From the NCBI RefSeq assembly GCF_001625355.1, contig NZ_JSEE01000008.1, positions 1 through 64,000 of the forward strand: 64,000 nt of DNA, given 5' to 3'. The notes under the pieces were generated by a model, which saw only the letters and a program-made list of their open reading frames with translations, did no database searches and was not told the origin of the DNA. Positions 19,501-28,561 of the stretch are shown one piece after another (positions within the stretch are counted from its first letter, which is position 1; the number at the start of each line of letters is the position of its first letter). The position numbers and the translations under genes were made by a program. The DNA comes from Marinomonas sp. TW1. GTDB lineage: Bacteria; Pseudomonadota; Gammaproteobacteria; Pseudomonadales; Marinomonadaceae.

Positions 19501-19539
19501 AAATGCGGCAGTGACTAACAACCAAATAAAATCCGTCAT
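16483..19539 (-). CDS. Ammonium transporter-PAS-GGDEF-EAL fusion
   Basis: One 1018-residue protein. Residues 1-375 are a complete Amt/Rh ammonium channel with the twin pore His visible (H163 in VVHSVGG, H315 in PAHLFAGVWG) and the WFGWFGFNGGS block. A linker (about 380-455) leads to a PAS domain (about 460-580), a GGDEF domain with intact GGDEF at 668-672, and an EAL domain with intact EAL at 796-798 and DDFGTGYSS at 917-925. The RxxD inhibitory site before GGDEF is absent (GEQD). Both cyclase and phosphodiesterase activity are possible. The frame is open to 19620, but AGGGTGA precedes the ATG at 19539. It probably couples external ammonium to cyclic di-GMP; the direction of the effect is unknown. 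Confidence 0.9.
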   Translation of the reverse strand: MTDFIWLLVTAAFVFLMQAGFLCLESGRIRSKNSINVAAKNISDFILSTTLFWCFGFGIMFGESVFGVFGRSEFAFDEDHTPWQISFFIFQMMFCGTAATLTSGAVAERMTFIGYLAVTAILSALIYPIVGHWAWSGIYDANGPQGWLEQLGFIDFAGSTVVHSVGGWVALAAIMVIGPRLGRFEQGIRLPPGNNLPLSALGALLIWFGWFGFNGGSTLALTNEVPMIILNTFISAAWGGLIAAGLNYLRDGFVEVGFVLNGTIAGLVGITASCHVVSPGDSILIGGVSGVIVYYGSLLMEKWRLDDALDVVPAHLFAGVWGTLGVAIFGDQARIDNGLGFWQQLGVQSLGVLVIGLYCFLVGYSCIWLLNRVMPLRASKEQEEQGLNVAEHRATTELLDLLTSMQYQQNNADFSKPVPEEPFTEVGQIARKYNQVIDRVSSEIAQRDDALMRFQESEMRKSAILNSSMDCIVTINRFGSVIEFNPAAERTFGCLKKQVEGKSFIGLFVLEKDRKKIFESLNSGFASSSGLILNRRNPFRLQRSPNHDFPAEIAITKANTDAVSDSEFTLHIRDMTKHMKLQERLKFLAYSDPLTGLYNRTYLMDALVSALLFATKQKTSVGLLFLDLDNFKIINDTLGHKAGDELLCEVARRLSMVSGEQDVIARWGGDEFVFMVTENVTEAMLQERAEHILQAMRAPVHIEAQDLTIPTSIGITFSNQNSINADRLIQQADIAMYYAKDKGRDNAQFFTPEMANVVTKKFGFDKEINDALVSSQFALVFQPKVDRDGQQIQGLEALIRWHHPEKGFISPAEFIPIAEESSLIVKIDEWVIDHALKQMSQWRAQELDMVPVAVNLSGRHLVSDSLVPYVADRLAKYQIPGNMLEFEITEGVLLQDIQRCVEVLRELKALNIKIAIDDFGTGYSSLSYLKRLPLDTLKIDQSFVEECDTHTEDAKICETIIHLAHNLELMIVAEGVETASQTDTLASLGCEIFQGYYFYKPMSADAIPSLLNQRLVLS

Positions 19540-19600
19540 GCTCACCCTAAAAAGTAATAACGCACCAAAATAATACACGCGAAAATTAACGTGACACACA

Positions 19601-19622
19601 AAATGAACCTGGTGGTTCATTT
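19601..19622. repeat. 9-bp perfect dyad upstream of Amt fusion
   Basis: AAATGAACC, loop TGGT, GGTTCATTT. It lies about 62 bp upstream of the Amt-fusion ATG and could be an operator or a hairpin in its 5' leader. It is flanked by AAAA on the right, so on the minus strand it has a U run before, not after, the stem, and a minus-strand terminator is unlikely. Confidence 0.4.
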
Positions 19623-19702
19623 AAAAAGCAATACAACCTATCAACCATTGTTTTCGGGGATATAAGGAGCTATTCAATAGTTACGCCAACTCTTTATCTG
19701 GT

Positions 19703-19733
19703 AGTGTAAAGACCTCTCTCTTACACTTTTTTT
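19703..19733 (+). terminator. Plus-strand terminator in sbp leader
   Basis: AGTGTAA (19703-19709) pairs with TTACACT (19721-19727) and is followed directly by TTTTTTT. It reads as an intrinsic terminator on the plus strand, about 160 bp before sbp, with no plus-strand gene upstream. It may end a small RNA or attenuate read-through into sbp. Confidence 0.45.
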
Positions 19734-19890
19734 GCATGAACAAGGGAAATCTCAATGCCTCCGATTTCCTAACATCAAAGCCGGCTATCTATATTCCAAA
19801 AAAGTTTATTTGTGTCGATTGTAATAACTAAATCTTTTAAGTATTCTTACCAACAATTAAGAATGACTAGCATTAGAATCTGAGGTTAAC

Positions 19891-20904
19891 ATGCAATTTA
19901 AGTCAGGCGTTTTCAAAACTATCGTCAGCAGTTTACTACTAAGTGGCGCGGTTCAAGCATCCGCAGCCGACCAAACCATCTTGAACACCTCTTACGACAT
20001 TGCTCGTGAGCTGTTCGCGACTTACAACCCGACTTTTGAAAAGCATTGGCAAGAAAAAACGGGGCAAACAATTGAGATCAAACAATCTCATGCGGGTTCC
20101 TCTAAGCAAGCCAATGCCATCATGAATGGACTTCAAGCGGATGTCGTGACCTTTAATCAGGTCACCGATGTACAAGTGCTGCATGATAAGGCACGCATGA
20201 TTCCTGAAAACTGGAAAGCGGAATTCCCAAATAACAGCTCTCCTTATTACTCCACTACCGCATTTTTGGTACGTAAAGGTAATCCAAAAAACATCCAAAG
20301 CTGGGGTGACCTAGTACGTGATGACGTGGCCTTGGTGTTTCCAAACCCAAAAACCTCTGGTAATGGTCGTTACACTTACCTTGCTGCATATGGTTACGCA
20401 CAAAACCATTTTGGCAAGGACAACGAAAGTAACATTGATGACTTCCTAAGCACTTTTCTGAAGAACGTTGCCGTATTTGATACAGGTGGTCGTGGCGCCA
20501 CAACCACGTTTGTTGAGCGCGGTATCGGGGATGTTTTGATTACCTTTGAATCCGAAGTAAATAACATCCGCAACCAATATGGCGCAGATCAATATGAGGT
20601 TGTCGTACCGAAAACCTCTATCTTGGCGGAATTCCCAGTTGCGGTTGTCGCGAAAAATGCCAAGAAACATGGCACAGAAGCGGTTTCTCACGAATACCTA
20701 AACTACTTGTACAGTGAAGCATCACAGCGTTTATTAGCAGGCTTTAATTACCGCATTCATAATGACGTGGTAAAAGCGGAGTTTGCGGACAAATTCCCAG
20801 CAGTGACCTTGCTAACCGTAGAAGAAATCGCGGGTGGATGGCCAAAAGCGACTAAAGACATTTTCCGTAATGGCGGTAAACTGGATCAACTTCAGCGTCG
20901 TTAA
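19891..20904 (+). CDS. sbp: Sulfate-binding periplasmic protein
   Basis: A 337-residue substrate-binding protein of the Sbp/CysP family. A signal peptide covers residues 1-25 (cleavage after ASA). [12 protein letters not shown], the [17 protein letters not shown] ligand loop, [21 protein letters not shown] and [19 protein letters not shown] are the conserved sulfate/thiosulfate-binding blocks. It delivers the anion to the CysTWA permease encoded next. A hairpin terminator lies between it and cysT, which would make sbp mRNA more abundant than that for the permease, as is usual for binding proteins. Confidence 0.93.
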   Translation: MQFKSGVFKTIVSSLLLSGAVQASAADQTILNTSYDIARELFATYNPTFEKHWQEKTGQTIEIKQSHAGSSKQANAIMNGLQADVVTFNQVTDVQVLHDKARMIPENWKAEFPNNSSPYYSTTAFLVRKGNPKNIQSWGDLVRDDVALVFPNPKTSGNGRYTYLAAYGYAQNHFGKDNESNIDDFLSTFLKNVAVFDTGGRGATTTFVERGIGDVLITFESEVNNIRNQYGADQYEVVVPKTSILAEFPVAVVAKNAKKHGTEAVSHEYLNYLYSEASQRLLAGFNYRIHNDVVKAEFADKFPAVTLLTVEEIAGGWPKATKDIFRNGGKLDQLQRR

Positions 20905-20923
20905 TCTTTGATTAGTGAAAGCT

Positions 20924-20954
20924 AAGCCGGATACGCTCGCGTGTTCGGCTTTTC
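20924..20954 (+). terminator. Terminator after sbp
   Basis: AAGCCG pairs with CGGCTT with a further inner ACG/CGT pairing, and TTTT follows. Located 20 nt after the sbp stop and before cysT. Partial read-through would set the binding protein above the permease. Confidence 0.65.
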
Positions 20955-21039
20955 TACTTTCTAAACGTCGCTTCGTGACCACTTTTAATTTGGCTATTTC
21001 TGTTCGAAATAGATCATTTCAAAGCAAACAGGCAACCTA

Positions 21040-21897
21040 ATGGCAACACATTTAAGCGTGGCGCAAGCCCGACCGAAACACAAACGAGTCCTCCCTGGCT
21101 TAGGTTTAAGTCTGGGTACTTCTTTGTTGTTTATCAGTTTGATCATGCTGCTCCCCATGACCGGATTAATCATGCAATCCGTCGACATGGGATGGGATGA
21201 ATATTGGTATGTCATCACCAACGAGCGAGTGGTTGCCAGTTATAAAGTCACACTGTGGGCCGCATTTTTCGCGTCCATTTTCAACGGGCTTTTTGGCTTG
21301 TTATTAGCGTGGGTACTAGTACGTTATGAATTCCCAGGACGTCGTGTTCTCGACGCGCTGGTAGACTTACCTTTTGCGTTACCAACCGCCGTCGCCGGTA
21401 TTACTCTGGCCACACTGTATTCACAAAATGGTTGGTATGGCGATTTGTTGGCAAGCCTTGGCATCAAAGTCGCGTACACCCCTGTCGGCATCATTCTCGC
21501 CATGGCCTTTACCAGTATTCCGTTTGTTGTTCGTACTGTGCAGCCGGTTTTAGAAGAGCTTTCACCGGAAGAGGAAGAAGCAGGCATGACCCTTGGTGCA
21601 TCAGATTGGGCGGTGTTTCGACGCGTCATTTTTCCGGCATTATGGCCAGCACTCATGACGGGGATTGCGTTATCCTTTACCCGTAGCCTTGGTGAATTTG
21701 GCGCGGTGATTTTCATCGCAGGCAATATGCCGTATGTCAGCGAGATTACCTCTTTGATGATCTTTGTTAGCTTGCAGGAATTTGATTTTCCAGCGGCCAG
21801 CGCCATCGCCTCTGTGGTGTTGATGGCTTCTTTGGTTTTATTGTTCGCCATTAACGTTTGGCAGGCACGTTATTTACGTCGCCTCCATGGTCGATAG
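21040..21897 (+). CDS. cysT: Sulfate permease subunit CysT
   Basis: A 285-residue ABC transporter permease (CysT/CysU) with about six membrane helices. The EAA loop that contacts the ATPase is EEEEAGMTLGASDWAVFRRVIFP. It pairs with CysW to form the inner membrane channel for sulfate/thiosulfate. It follows sbp after the terminator region and is 11 nt from the cysW start chosen here. Confidence 0.93.
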   Translation: MATHLSVAQARPKHKRVLPGLGLSLGTSLLFISLIMLLPMTGLIMQSVDMGWDEYWYVITNERVVASYKVTLWAAFFASIFNGLFGLLLAWVLVRYEFPGRRVLDALVDLPFALPTAVAGITLATLYSQNGWYGDLLASLGIKVAYTPVGIILAMAFTSIPFVVRTVQPVLEELSPEEEEAGMTLGASDWAVFRRVIFPALWPALMTGIALSFTRSLGEFGAVIFIAGNMPYVSEITSLMIFVSLQEFDFPAASAIASVVLMASLVLLFAINVWQARYLRRLHGR

Positions 21898-21908
21898 GGA
21901 GTCGTACT

Positions 21909-22790
21909 ATGTCTAATCGCCCTGGGCAATCTCATCAATTAAGAGTCGGTGATCGTCCTCTTATCAAGTACTCGCTGATCGGCATCACCTTGCTGCTGAC
22001 CATATTACTATTGGTCGTGCCGCTGATCAGCATCTTCCAACAAGCCTTGGTGGAAGGCGTAGGTCACTATTTCGCCAGTCTGCTTGAAGGCGACACCTTG
22101 CATGCCATAGGTTTAACCTTATTTGTTGCCTTACTTACTGTGCCAATCAATCTGGTATTTGGCGTTATGTTAGCTTGGTCGGTGACACGCTTTGAGTTTC
22201 CTGGGCGTAAACTGCTGATGACCTTAATGGACATCCCCTTCGCAGTGTCACCTGTGGTGGCAGGCTTACTGTATCTATTGTTATATGGCAACAATGGCTG
22301 GATCGGTTCTTGGCTGTACGACCAAGACATTCAATTGATGTTTGCTTGGCCCGGCATTGTCATGGTCACGGTTTTCGTTACCTGTCCATTTGTTGCTCGA
22401 GAACTCATCCCACTGATGCAACAACAGGGTCGAGAAGATGAAGAAGCAGCCGTTATCTTAGGCGCTTCTGGCTGGCAACTTTTTCGTCGAGTGACCTTAC
22501 CGAACATCAAATGGGCACTCATTTACGGCGTCATTCTAACCAATGCTCGCGCAGTCGGAGAATTTGGTGCCGTCTCTGTGGTATCCGGCAATATTCGCGG
22601 TGAAACCAACACCTTACCACTGCATGTGCAATTGCAATATGAGGATTACCAAGCGGCTGCAGCGTTTGCCAGTGCCTCGCTATTAGCCTTGATCGCTTTG
22701 ATCACGTTATTGTTTAAAGCTTACATTGAATGGCACCAAGAAAAACTTATGCGCAATGAATCAGACCAAGAAAAGCAGGTAGCAAAATGA
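21909..22790 (+). CDS. cysW: Sulfate permease subunit CysW
   Basis: A 293-residue permease paralogous to CysT. The EAA loop reads [20 protein letters not shown], followed by [20 protein letters not shown], the CysW signature. The frame is open from 21858 inside cysT, but the ATG at 21909 has AGGGAG upstream and gives the normal N terminus. Its stop overlaps the cysA start (ATGA, 22787-22790), so the two are translationally coupled. Confidence 0.93.
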   Translation: MSNRPGQSHQLRVGDRPLIKYSLIGITLLLTILLLVVPLISIFQQALVEGVGHYFASLLEGDTLHAIGLTLFVALLTVPINLVFGVMLAWSVTRFEFPGRKLLMTLMDIPFAVSPVVAGLLYLLLYGNNGWIGSWLYDQDIQLMFAWPGIVMVTVFVTCPFVARELIPLMQQQGREDEEAAVILGASGWQLFRRVTLPNIKWALIYGVILTNARAVGEFGAVSVVSGNIRGETNTLPLHVQLQYEDYQAAAAFASASLLALIALITLLFKAYIEWHQEKLMRNESDQEKQVAK

Positions 22791-23875
22791 GCATTCTGAT
22801 TGACAACATCTCCAAACACTTTGGCTCATTTCAGGCCTTATCCCCTTTATCATTAGACATTAATGAAGGTGAAATGATTGGTCTGCTGGGCCCATCTGGT
22901 TCTGGTAAAACCACTCTTTTACGCATTATTGCAGGACTAGAAGGAGCGGATTCAGGTCGAATTCAGTTTGGTGACCGCGATGTCACCAATCTGCATGTTC
23001 GTGACCGTCGGGTGGGGTTTGTATTCCAAAATTATGCTCTGTTCCGTCATATGACCGTGGCCGATAATGTGGCCTTTGGCTTAGAAGTGTTGCCTAAATC
23101 GAAACGCCCTAATGCCGCCGCCATTCGCAAACGCGTCATGCATTTGTTGGATATGGTTCAACTTGGCCATCTCGCACAACGCTTCCCTTCCCAATTATCG
23201 GGTGGTCAAAAGCAACGCATAGCGCTGGCTAGAGCATTGGCCACTCAGCCTGAGGTTTTGTTGTTAGATGAACCCTTTGGCGCCTTGGATGCGAAAGTCC
23301 GTAAAGAGCTACGCCGCTGGTTACGTGGTTTACATGATGAGTTAGGCTTTACCAGCGTGTTTGTTACCCACGATCAAGAAGAAGCCTTAGAACTGTCAGA
23401 TCGTGTGGTGGTAATGAGCAATGGCCACATTGAACAAATCGATCAACCTGGCGACCTTTACGCCTCACCAAACAGCCGCTTTGTGTTTGATTTTTTAGGC
23501 AATGCTAACGTTTTTGATGCGCAGTTTAGTCAGGGCAAATGGCAAAACAATGTGGCCAGCCTGCAACTGCCTGATGAGGCACCCAAAACAGCTGGGCAAA
23601 TATACCTGCGTTCCCATGAATTCCATGTCTCTTCCGTCGCGACAGAACAGGCATTCTTACCATTGAAAGTGGTCGCCATTAACCTAATCGGTGCTGAAGT
23701 GAGATTGGAACTGACGCCAATTGATTGGCACAGTGACCACATCTGGGAAGTGGACTTACCTCACAAAGCCTTTGATAAACATTGCTTTGAAAAAGGCCAA
23801 ACCGTATTTGTGACACCAAAAGCTGGTTATTTTTTCGCCAATGGTCAGGCAACACCACAGCCCGTATACTGGTAG
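22787..23875 (+). CDS. cysA: Sulfate ABC transporter ATPase CysA
   Basis: A 362-residue ATPase. Walker A is GPSGSGKTT (residues 34-42), the signature [14 protein letters not shown], Walker [12 protein letters not shown], and the switch His lies in [14 protein letters not shown]. The last ~120 residues form the regulatory TOBE-like domain found in CysA. It energises CysTW. The 4-nt overlap with cysW and shared strand place it as the last gene of the transporter unit; the phosphatase gene follows after 33 nt. Confidence 0.94.
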   Translation: MSILIDNISKHFGSFQALSPLSLDINEGEMIGLLGPSGSGKTTLLRIIAGLEGADSGRIQFGDRDVTNLHVRDRRVGFVFQNYALFRHMTVADNVAFGLEVLPKSKRPNAAAIRKRVMHLLDMVQLGHLAQRFPSQLSGGQKQRIALARALATQPEVLLLDEPFGALDAKVRKELRRWLRGLHDELGFTSVFVTHDQEEALELSDRVVVMSNGHIEQIDQPGDLYASPNSRFVFDFLGNANVFDAQFSQGKWQNNVASLQLPDEAPKTAGQIYLRSHEFHVSSVATEQAFLPLKVVAINLIGAEVRLELTPIDWHSDHIWEVDLPHKAFDKHCFEKGQTVFVTPKAGYFFANGQATPQPVYW

Positions 23876-23908
23876 CTTAACAATGGTTTCTCTCTAAGGT
23901 AGGACACA

Positions 23909-24568
23909 ATGCAAGCCGCTATTTTTGATATGGACGGACTGTTAATTCACTCTGAACCCTTTTGGAAGCAGGCGGAACAGGCTGTGTTCTCTGCCTTAGG
24001 CGTTCCCATAACGCCTCAGGAAACCGATCTTACCGCCGCCATGACCACGCGAGAAGTCACCGAATTCTGGTATCAGAAATACCCATGGACAGGCCTTTCA
24101 CACAAGGAAGTAGAACAAAGAGTCATTAATCAGGTTAGCTACCTTGTCCAACACCAAGGTGAAGCAATGGCTGGCGTACGAGACATATTGCAAACCTTAA
24201 CGTCACAGGGCGTGAAAATAGCGTTAGCCACCAACTCCCCCAAAAGTATTATTCCATTTGTGTTTGAACGCCTAGACATTGGCCACTTCTTTTTGACTTA
24301 CAGCTCAGCCGATGACGTTCAACATGGCAAACCCAAGCCCGATATTTACTTGCTGACCTTGTCTAAACTCGGTGTAAGAGCGCAAGACTGCCTCTCATTT
24401 GAAGACTCAGTGGGTGGCATAAAGGCGTCTCTTGCCGCGGGCATCAAAAGCATCGCCATCCCTCATTCACATGAATTTGACGATGAAAAATTCAATATTG
24501 CCTCACACAAATTACGCAGCTTGTCAGAGTTTGACCACTCTCTTGGCCAACAATTGTTGTCTGCTTAA
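23909..24568 (+). CDS. hxpB: HAD hexitol phosphatase HxpB
   Basis: A 219-residue HAD-superfamily phosphatase resembling E. coli YniC/HxpB, which dephosphorylates hexitol phosphates and 2-deoxyglucose 6-phosphate. Motif I is FDMDGLL (nucleophile D7, acid D9), motif II is the Thr/Ser in LATNSP, the Lys is in HGKPKPDIY, and motif III is FEDSVGGIKA. The cap segment FWYQKYPWTG matches YniC. Cytosolic. AAGGTAGGA precedes the ATG. It is convergent with the deacetylase gene, 7 nt away. Substrate within the HAD group is inferred. Confidence 0.78.
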   Translation: MQAAIFDMDGLLIHSEPFWKQAEQAVFSALGVPITPQETDLTAAMTTREVTEFWYQKYPWTGLSHKEVEQRVINQVSYLVQHQGEAMAGVRDILQTLTSQGVKIALATNSPKSIIPFVFERLDIGHFFLTYSSADDVQHGKPKPDIYLLTLSKLGVRAQDCLSFEDSVGGIKASLAAGIKSIAIPHSHEFDDEKFNIASHKLRSLSEFDHSLGQQLLSA

Positions 24569-24575
24569 GGCCTCA

Positions 24576-25499
24576 TCACAGCGACATCAAACTGCGAATA
24601 TGACAAAAGGCAGCGCGCCCCAAAGCATCAATGTTATAACCGCCTTCCAACACAGAAACGATGCGACCACTACAATGGCGCTCAGCCGCTGCTCGGAGCT
24701 GATCGGTGATCCAAGTGTAATCGGTTTCGTCCAATCTTAATTGTCCCATTGGGTCTTCTTTATGGGCATCAAAGCCTGCTGAGATCATAATCAACTGAGG
24801 TTTAAAGTCATCCAGTGCAGGTATTAGCTGATCCAGGATGACCTGCCGGAAAGCCGCACTACCAGAACCAGCTTCAAGGGGCATGTGCAAAATATTGTCA
24901 TGGGACGCGCCAGGGTCGCTGTAAGGATAAAAAGGATGCTGGTAGCTAGAAGCGTATAACACTCGTTGATCTTGCTTGAAGATGTCCTCTGTCCCATTGC
25001 CATGATGAACATCAAAATCCACAATGGCGACTCGCTCTAAATCGTATTGAGCCGTCGCGTACCTCGCTCCCACGGCAATGTTATTAAACAAACAAAAGCC
25101 CATGGCTTTATCAAACTCAGCATGATGACCTGGTGGCCGAACAGCACAAAACGCATTATCGACTTGTTGCGTCATCACCATATCCACTGCTTTCACCACC
25201 GCACCCGCAGCATACAAAGACGCCTCTAACGTATGCGGCATCATAATCGTCTCTGCTTCCAGCTCCACCTGCCCTTCCTCAGGTGCACGAGCAAAAATGC
25301 TGTCCACATAATCTGGCTGATGAGTCGCGACTAACTGCTCTCGTGTCGCTGTTGGCGCTTCTACATGGCGTAAAAAATCCATCAACTGACCATTGATCAA
25401 ACGATTCTGAATGGCCCCCAAACGCTGAGGAGACTCGGGGTGATCTGCGCCCATATTGTGCTTATCACACTGAAAATGAGTTATGTAGGCCGTTGTCAT
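24576..25499 (-). CDS. Histone-deacetylase-like amidohydrolase
   Basis: A 307-residue zinc deacetylase of the HDAC/AcuC/acetylpolyamine amidohydrolase family. PPGHHAEFDKAMGFCLFNN has the paired catalytic His, DFDVHHGNGTEDIF the Asp-x-His zinc ligands, and ISAGFDAHKEDPMGQLRL the third ligand Asp. Bacterial members remove acetyl groups from polyamines, small amides or protein lysines. It lies about 290 bp from the divergent Pat-type acetyltransferase, which raises an acetylation/deacetylation pairing as a possibility only. Confidence 0.85.
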   Translation of the reverse strand: MTTAYITHFQCDKHNMGADHPESPQRLGAIQNRLINGQLMDFLRHVEAPTATREQLVATHQPDYVDSIFARAPEEGQVELEAETIMMPHTLEASLYAAGAVVKAVDMVMTQQVDNAFCAVRPPGHHAEFDKAMGFCLFNNIAVGARYATAQYDLERVAIVDFDVHHGNGTEDIFKQDQRVLYASSYQHPFYPYSDPGASHDNILHMPLEAGSGSAAFRQVILDQLIPALDDFKPQLIMISAGFDAHKEDPMGQLRLDETDYTWITDQLRAAAERHCSGRIVSVLEGGYNIDALGRAAFCHIRSLMSL

Positions 25500-25789
25500 G
25501 TGGATCCAATTTAAGAGAATGGTTGTGAAATAAACTTGTTCTATATCAAGCCATATTCACATCAAAGCCGTCTACCCTACCATAGTCTACAATTCTTACT
25601 TTCGTTATGTATGCTATTGTTTAGTGAAGGCTCGAACATACTTACGGGTGCCGAAAACAATTCCTAGGTTGTTCATCCTCTACATTGATAACGAGGTCAA
25701 CGTGAGCTTTTTGAACTTAGACCCGCTCTCTTCTATTTGAAGTAAGCTTCGCCCTACAATAGTGAACATTAAGGCAAGGAGATAACCCC

Positions 25790-28177
25790 GTGACTCAACA
25801 CGCACTACAGCCCCTTCTTGCCCCTAAATCCATGGTCATTCTGACGGGTGACGACCCTGACAATGCGCTTTTGCTCGCCTTACTAAATTCAATAGCCCAA
25901 GCGCCAAAATCCTGCCCCGTCTATTTAGTCGGTGTAAAACCCAACCAAGGCAACGACTTCCCTCATTATGACGCTTTAAGTGAACTGAATGCGACCGTCG
26001 ATCTGGCGGTGTTAGTTGGTCATTCTCCACAAACCAGCATGCAAGACATCATTGCCGACTGCGGCAAAGCCAATATTCACTCCTTATTAATGCTGTCGTG
26101 GACAGACACCTCAGCAGACGAACTCACAGAGACTCTTCGCGAACACAATGTTCGCCTACTCGGCCCGAACAGCTTTGGCATTTGTCGGCCTAAACAAGGG
26201 GTATTTGCATGGCTGGGGTTAACCCAACCATTAAGTGGCAAACTTGCCCTTATGTCGCAATCGGGCACCGTCGCCAGCGCTCTAGTCGACTGGGCAAGCT
26301 GGCAAGGCATTGGCTTTTCGCAAGTCGTCGCCATGGGATCGCCTGTTGATGTGATGCCATCGCAGGTCTTAGATTATTTATCTCGAGATTTCGATAGCCA
26401 AGCCATTTTAATGTATCTACAAAAAATAGGACGCCCGACACGCTTTCTTAGTAGTTTACGAGCAACCGGGCGAAGCAAGCCTGTGGCGGTGGTCACAGAA
26501 CATGCCATTGGCGCTGATCAACGGGTTCTGGATGCCGCCCTAAGTCGCACCGGTGCCGTTCGCGGCAGACGTCTGAACGATTTAATTGCCGCCGCTTCGG
26601 TGATGACCAATGCAAGACGGGTCAAAGAAGGCTCACTACTCATCATTGGCAACGGTGCCGGCCCAGGGGAACTGGCCGCCCAACGCGCCATGGAATTAGG
26701 CATTGATTTATTGACGCCTGAAGGGCCACTGCAGCAACAACTAGAACAGACGATGGCAGGACGCGGTGGCATTGGCACCGTCACCACCGTTTGGGCCAGC
26801 AGTGCAACCGACCTGTTTATCAATCTCGCCGCAGATGCTCTAAGCAATGAAGCCTGTGGCGCGGTATTGCTCACTTTAAGCCCCACCGCATTGATCGACA
26901 TCGATTCACTTTATGCGCTAATCACACAACTGCATCGACAACAGAAAAAACTGGTTATGGTGTGCTTGCTCGGTGGTGGTGGCATGACGAAAATGCGAAC
27001 GCGCATAAATGAAGCTGGTATCCCGACTTTTCGGACCCCTGAAACCGCGATCGAAGGCTTTCAGTTTCTCGTCCAGTTTCAACGCAACCAACTGTTGGCA
27101 AAACAAGCCGCCGACAGCCACGCTTTTCGTTTTCAAATAGACGTCAATCAAGCCAGTAGGCAACTCACCAAGCTCCACAAACGTCCATCGCCAAGCCTGG
27201 GATTAGATGATCTAAAAGACATCTTTGAACTCTTTCATATTCGGCTAACCTCCAGACGACAAGCCCACCATCTGCTGGCAGCACCTTTGCACATCCGAGT
27301 ATTTCAAGACCCAGTATTTGGACCGGCCATTGGCTTAGCGTTGGAAGGAGCACAACAGCACCAACAAGCCGAGGCCGTTGCCTTGCCACCATTAAATACC
27401 CTACTGGCAAAAGACCTCATCCAACGAGCCTTACCAAATGAAACCTCTTATGAATTAGAAGGCTTATTACGCAACCTGTCGACTCTTGTCTGCGAGCTGC
27501 CAGAAATTGACCATTTAGATCTAGCGGATGTTCGTCTCCATGATAGCGGCAGTCTGTATGCCGATGTCAGCGCCAGTCTGAAAGACAGCAAACACCTACG
27601 GCGTTATGAGCATCTGGCCATCCAACCCTACCCTAGGCAATGGGTCAGTGAGTTGTCACTCAAAAACGGCGAACAAGCAACAGTTCGTCCGGTGCTTCCA
27701 AGAGACTCAGGCATCATGGCGGACTTTGTGCGAAATATGTCACATGAAACCCGCTACTTCCGCTTTATCTCAAACATCGAAGAACTCACACCTCGCATGC
27801 TGGCGACCATGTCACACATAGATTACGACCGAGAAATGGCTCTGCTTGCGGTTATTAAGCGAGAAGACTCTGACCTACTGATTGGCACCGCTCGTTATAT
27901 TGATAACTTTGACGATCAGAGTTGTGAATTCGCCGTTGTTTTAGGAGACGAGTTCCAAGGTCTAGGCTTAGCCTCCTACCTGATGCGACAACTGTTCTTA
28001 GTCGCCTATGACAAAGGGTTAAACGTCATGAAAGGCATTGTCTTAGCGGAAAACAAACGCATGATCCAATTCTGTAAACACCTAGGCTTCCAGATTCAAA
28101 GAGACCCAGATGACATCAGCCAAGTCATTGCCACCATCAAACTCACTAAAACCCTCATCAAAGACATAAGTGCTTGA
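25790..28177 (+). CDS. Pat-type protein acetyltransferase, reduced
   Basis: A 795-residue protein with the layout of Pat/PatZ lysine acetyltransferases: a CoA-binding domain, an NDP-forming acyl-CoA-synthetase-like region (RLLGPNSFGICRP, LMSQSGTVASALVDWASW), and a C-terminal GNAT domain (about residues 620-795, with VVLGDEFQGLGLASYLMRQL as the acetyl-CoA loop). E. coli PatZ has about 886 residues. Here the ATP-grasp part runs from FHIRLTSRRQAHH almost directly to FQDPVFGPAIGL, so its nucleotide-binding subdomain of roughly 85 residues is missing. It should acetylate target lysines, e.g. of acyl-CoA synthetases. Start is GTG with AAGGAGA upstream. Confidence 0.82.
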   Translation: MTQHALQPLLAPKSMVILTGDDPDNALLLALLNSIAQAPKSCPVYLVGVKPNQGNDFPHYDALSELNATVDLAVLVGHSPQTSMQDIIADCGKANIHSLLMLSWTDTSADELTETLREHNVRLLGPNSFGICRPKQGVFAWLGLTQPLSGKLALMSQSGTVASALVDWASWQGIGFSQVVAMGSPVDVMPSQVLDYLSRDFDSQAILMYLQKIGRPTRFLSSLRATGRSKPVAVVTEHAIGADQRVLDAALSRTGAVRGRRLNDLIAAASVMTNARRVKEGSLLIIGNGAGPGELAAQRAMELGIDLLTPEGPLQQQLEQTMAGRGGIGTVTTVWASSATDLFINLAADALSNEACGAVLLTLSPTALIDIDSLYALITQLHRQQKKLVMVCLLGGGGMTKMRTRINEAGIPTFRTPETAIEGFQFLVQFQRNQLLAKQAADSHAFRFQIDVNQASRQLTKLHKRPSPSLGLDDLKDIFELFHIRLTSRRQAHHLLAAPLHIRVFQDPVFGPAIGLALEGAQQHQQAEAVALPPLNTLLAKDLIQRALPNETSYELEGLLRNLSTLVCELPEIDHLDLADVRLHDSGSLYADVSASLKDSKHLRRYEHLAIQPYPRQWVSELSLKNGEQATVRPVLPRDSGIMADFVRNMSHETRYFRFISNIEELTPRMLATMSHIDYDREMALLAVIKREDSDLLIGTARYIDNFDDQSCEFAVVLGDEFQGLGLASYLMRQLFLVAYDKGLNVMKGIVLAENKRMIQFCKHLGFQIQRDPDDISQVIATIKLTKTLIKDISA

Positions 28178-28253
28178 TGAAGAGCATGGTGGAAATGCCA
28201 TTTCGCACAAAGTCCGCCATTTTTTAACTGTTGCAACTGGAAAGACTCGGTAC

Positions 28254-28550
28254 ATGAGGTCTACGAAAAGTATTACGCTTCATAAAAAGTATGGCGTTAT
28301 AGTAACTCTCACTTAGAAGCTAGAAGCACATTTCCCATAATGGGAAGAATAAGGAAATAAAAAGACGCCTCACGATGTTAAGTCACAGTACCAAAATGCC
28401 AGTATTTTAAAAAATGGCAAAGCTATCTTTAACATTCATGGAAATAAATACCGCCTAGCGGTAGAGATTGATTACACGTATTCGCTCTGTTTTATACTTT
28501 TTGTAGGTACTCATGAGCAATATGACAAAGTGGATATTGATTCACTTTAA
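28254..28550 (+). pseudogene. higB: Decayed HigB toxin gene
   Basis: Read from the ATG at 28254, one frame of 98 codons keeps the length and both ends of a HigB/RelE-fold mRNA interferase. It starts MRSTKSITLHKKYG, then TPHDVKSQYQNASILKNG, and ends with GNKYRLAVEIDY, FVGTHEQYDKVDIDSL. Three in-frame stops (28314, 28338 and 28350) interrupt the middle, where similarity is also lost. The family normally has a HigA antitoxin gene directly after it, as here. So the toxin is dead by point mutation, not by deletion. No ORF caller would report it because no open frame exceeds about 60 codons. Confidence 0.82.
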
Positions 28551-28561
28551 GGAGAAATACT

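Larger units (their letters stand above)
19540..19890. other. Divergent amt/sbp intergenic
   Basis: 351 bp between the two divergent genes. It contains two hairpins (19601-19622 and 19703-19733), described separately, and no recognised gene. No sigma-54 consensus was found for the ammonium transporter side. GAGG lies ahead of the sbp ATG. Confidence 0.45.

Noticed and set aside
21324..21851. 175-codon minus-strand frame inside cysT
   Set aside because: Antisense to a solid permease gene; the amino acid composition is Thr/Ala/Pro-rich, as expected of a shadow frame.
25536..25549. FNR/Anr-box-like TTGTT-CTAT-ATCAA upstream of the deacetylase gene
   Set aside because: One mismatch to the consensus and no sign that this gene is oxygen regulated; a chance match is likely.
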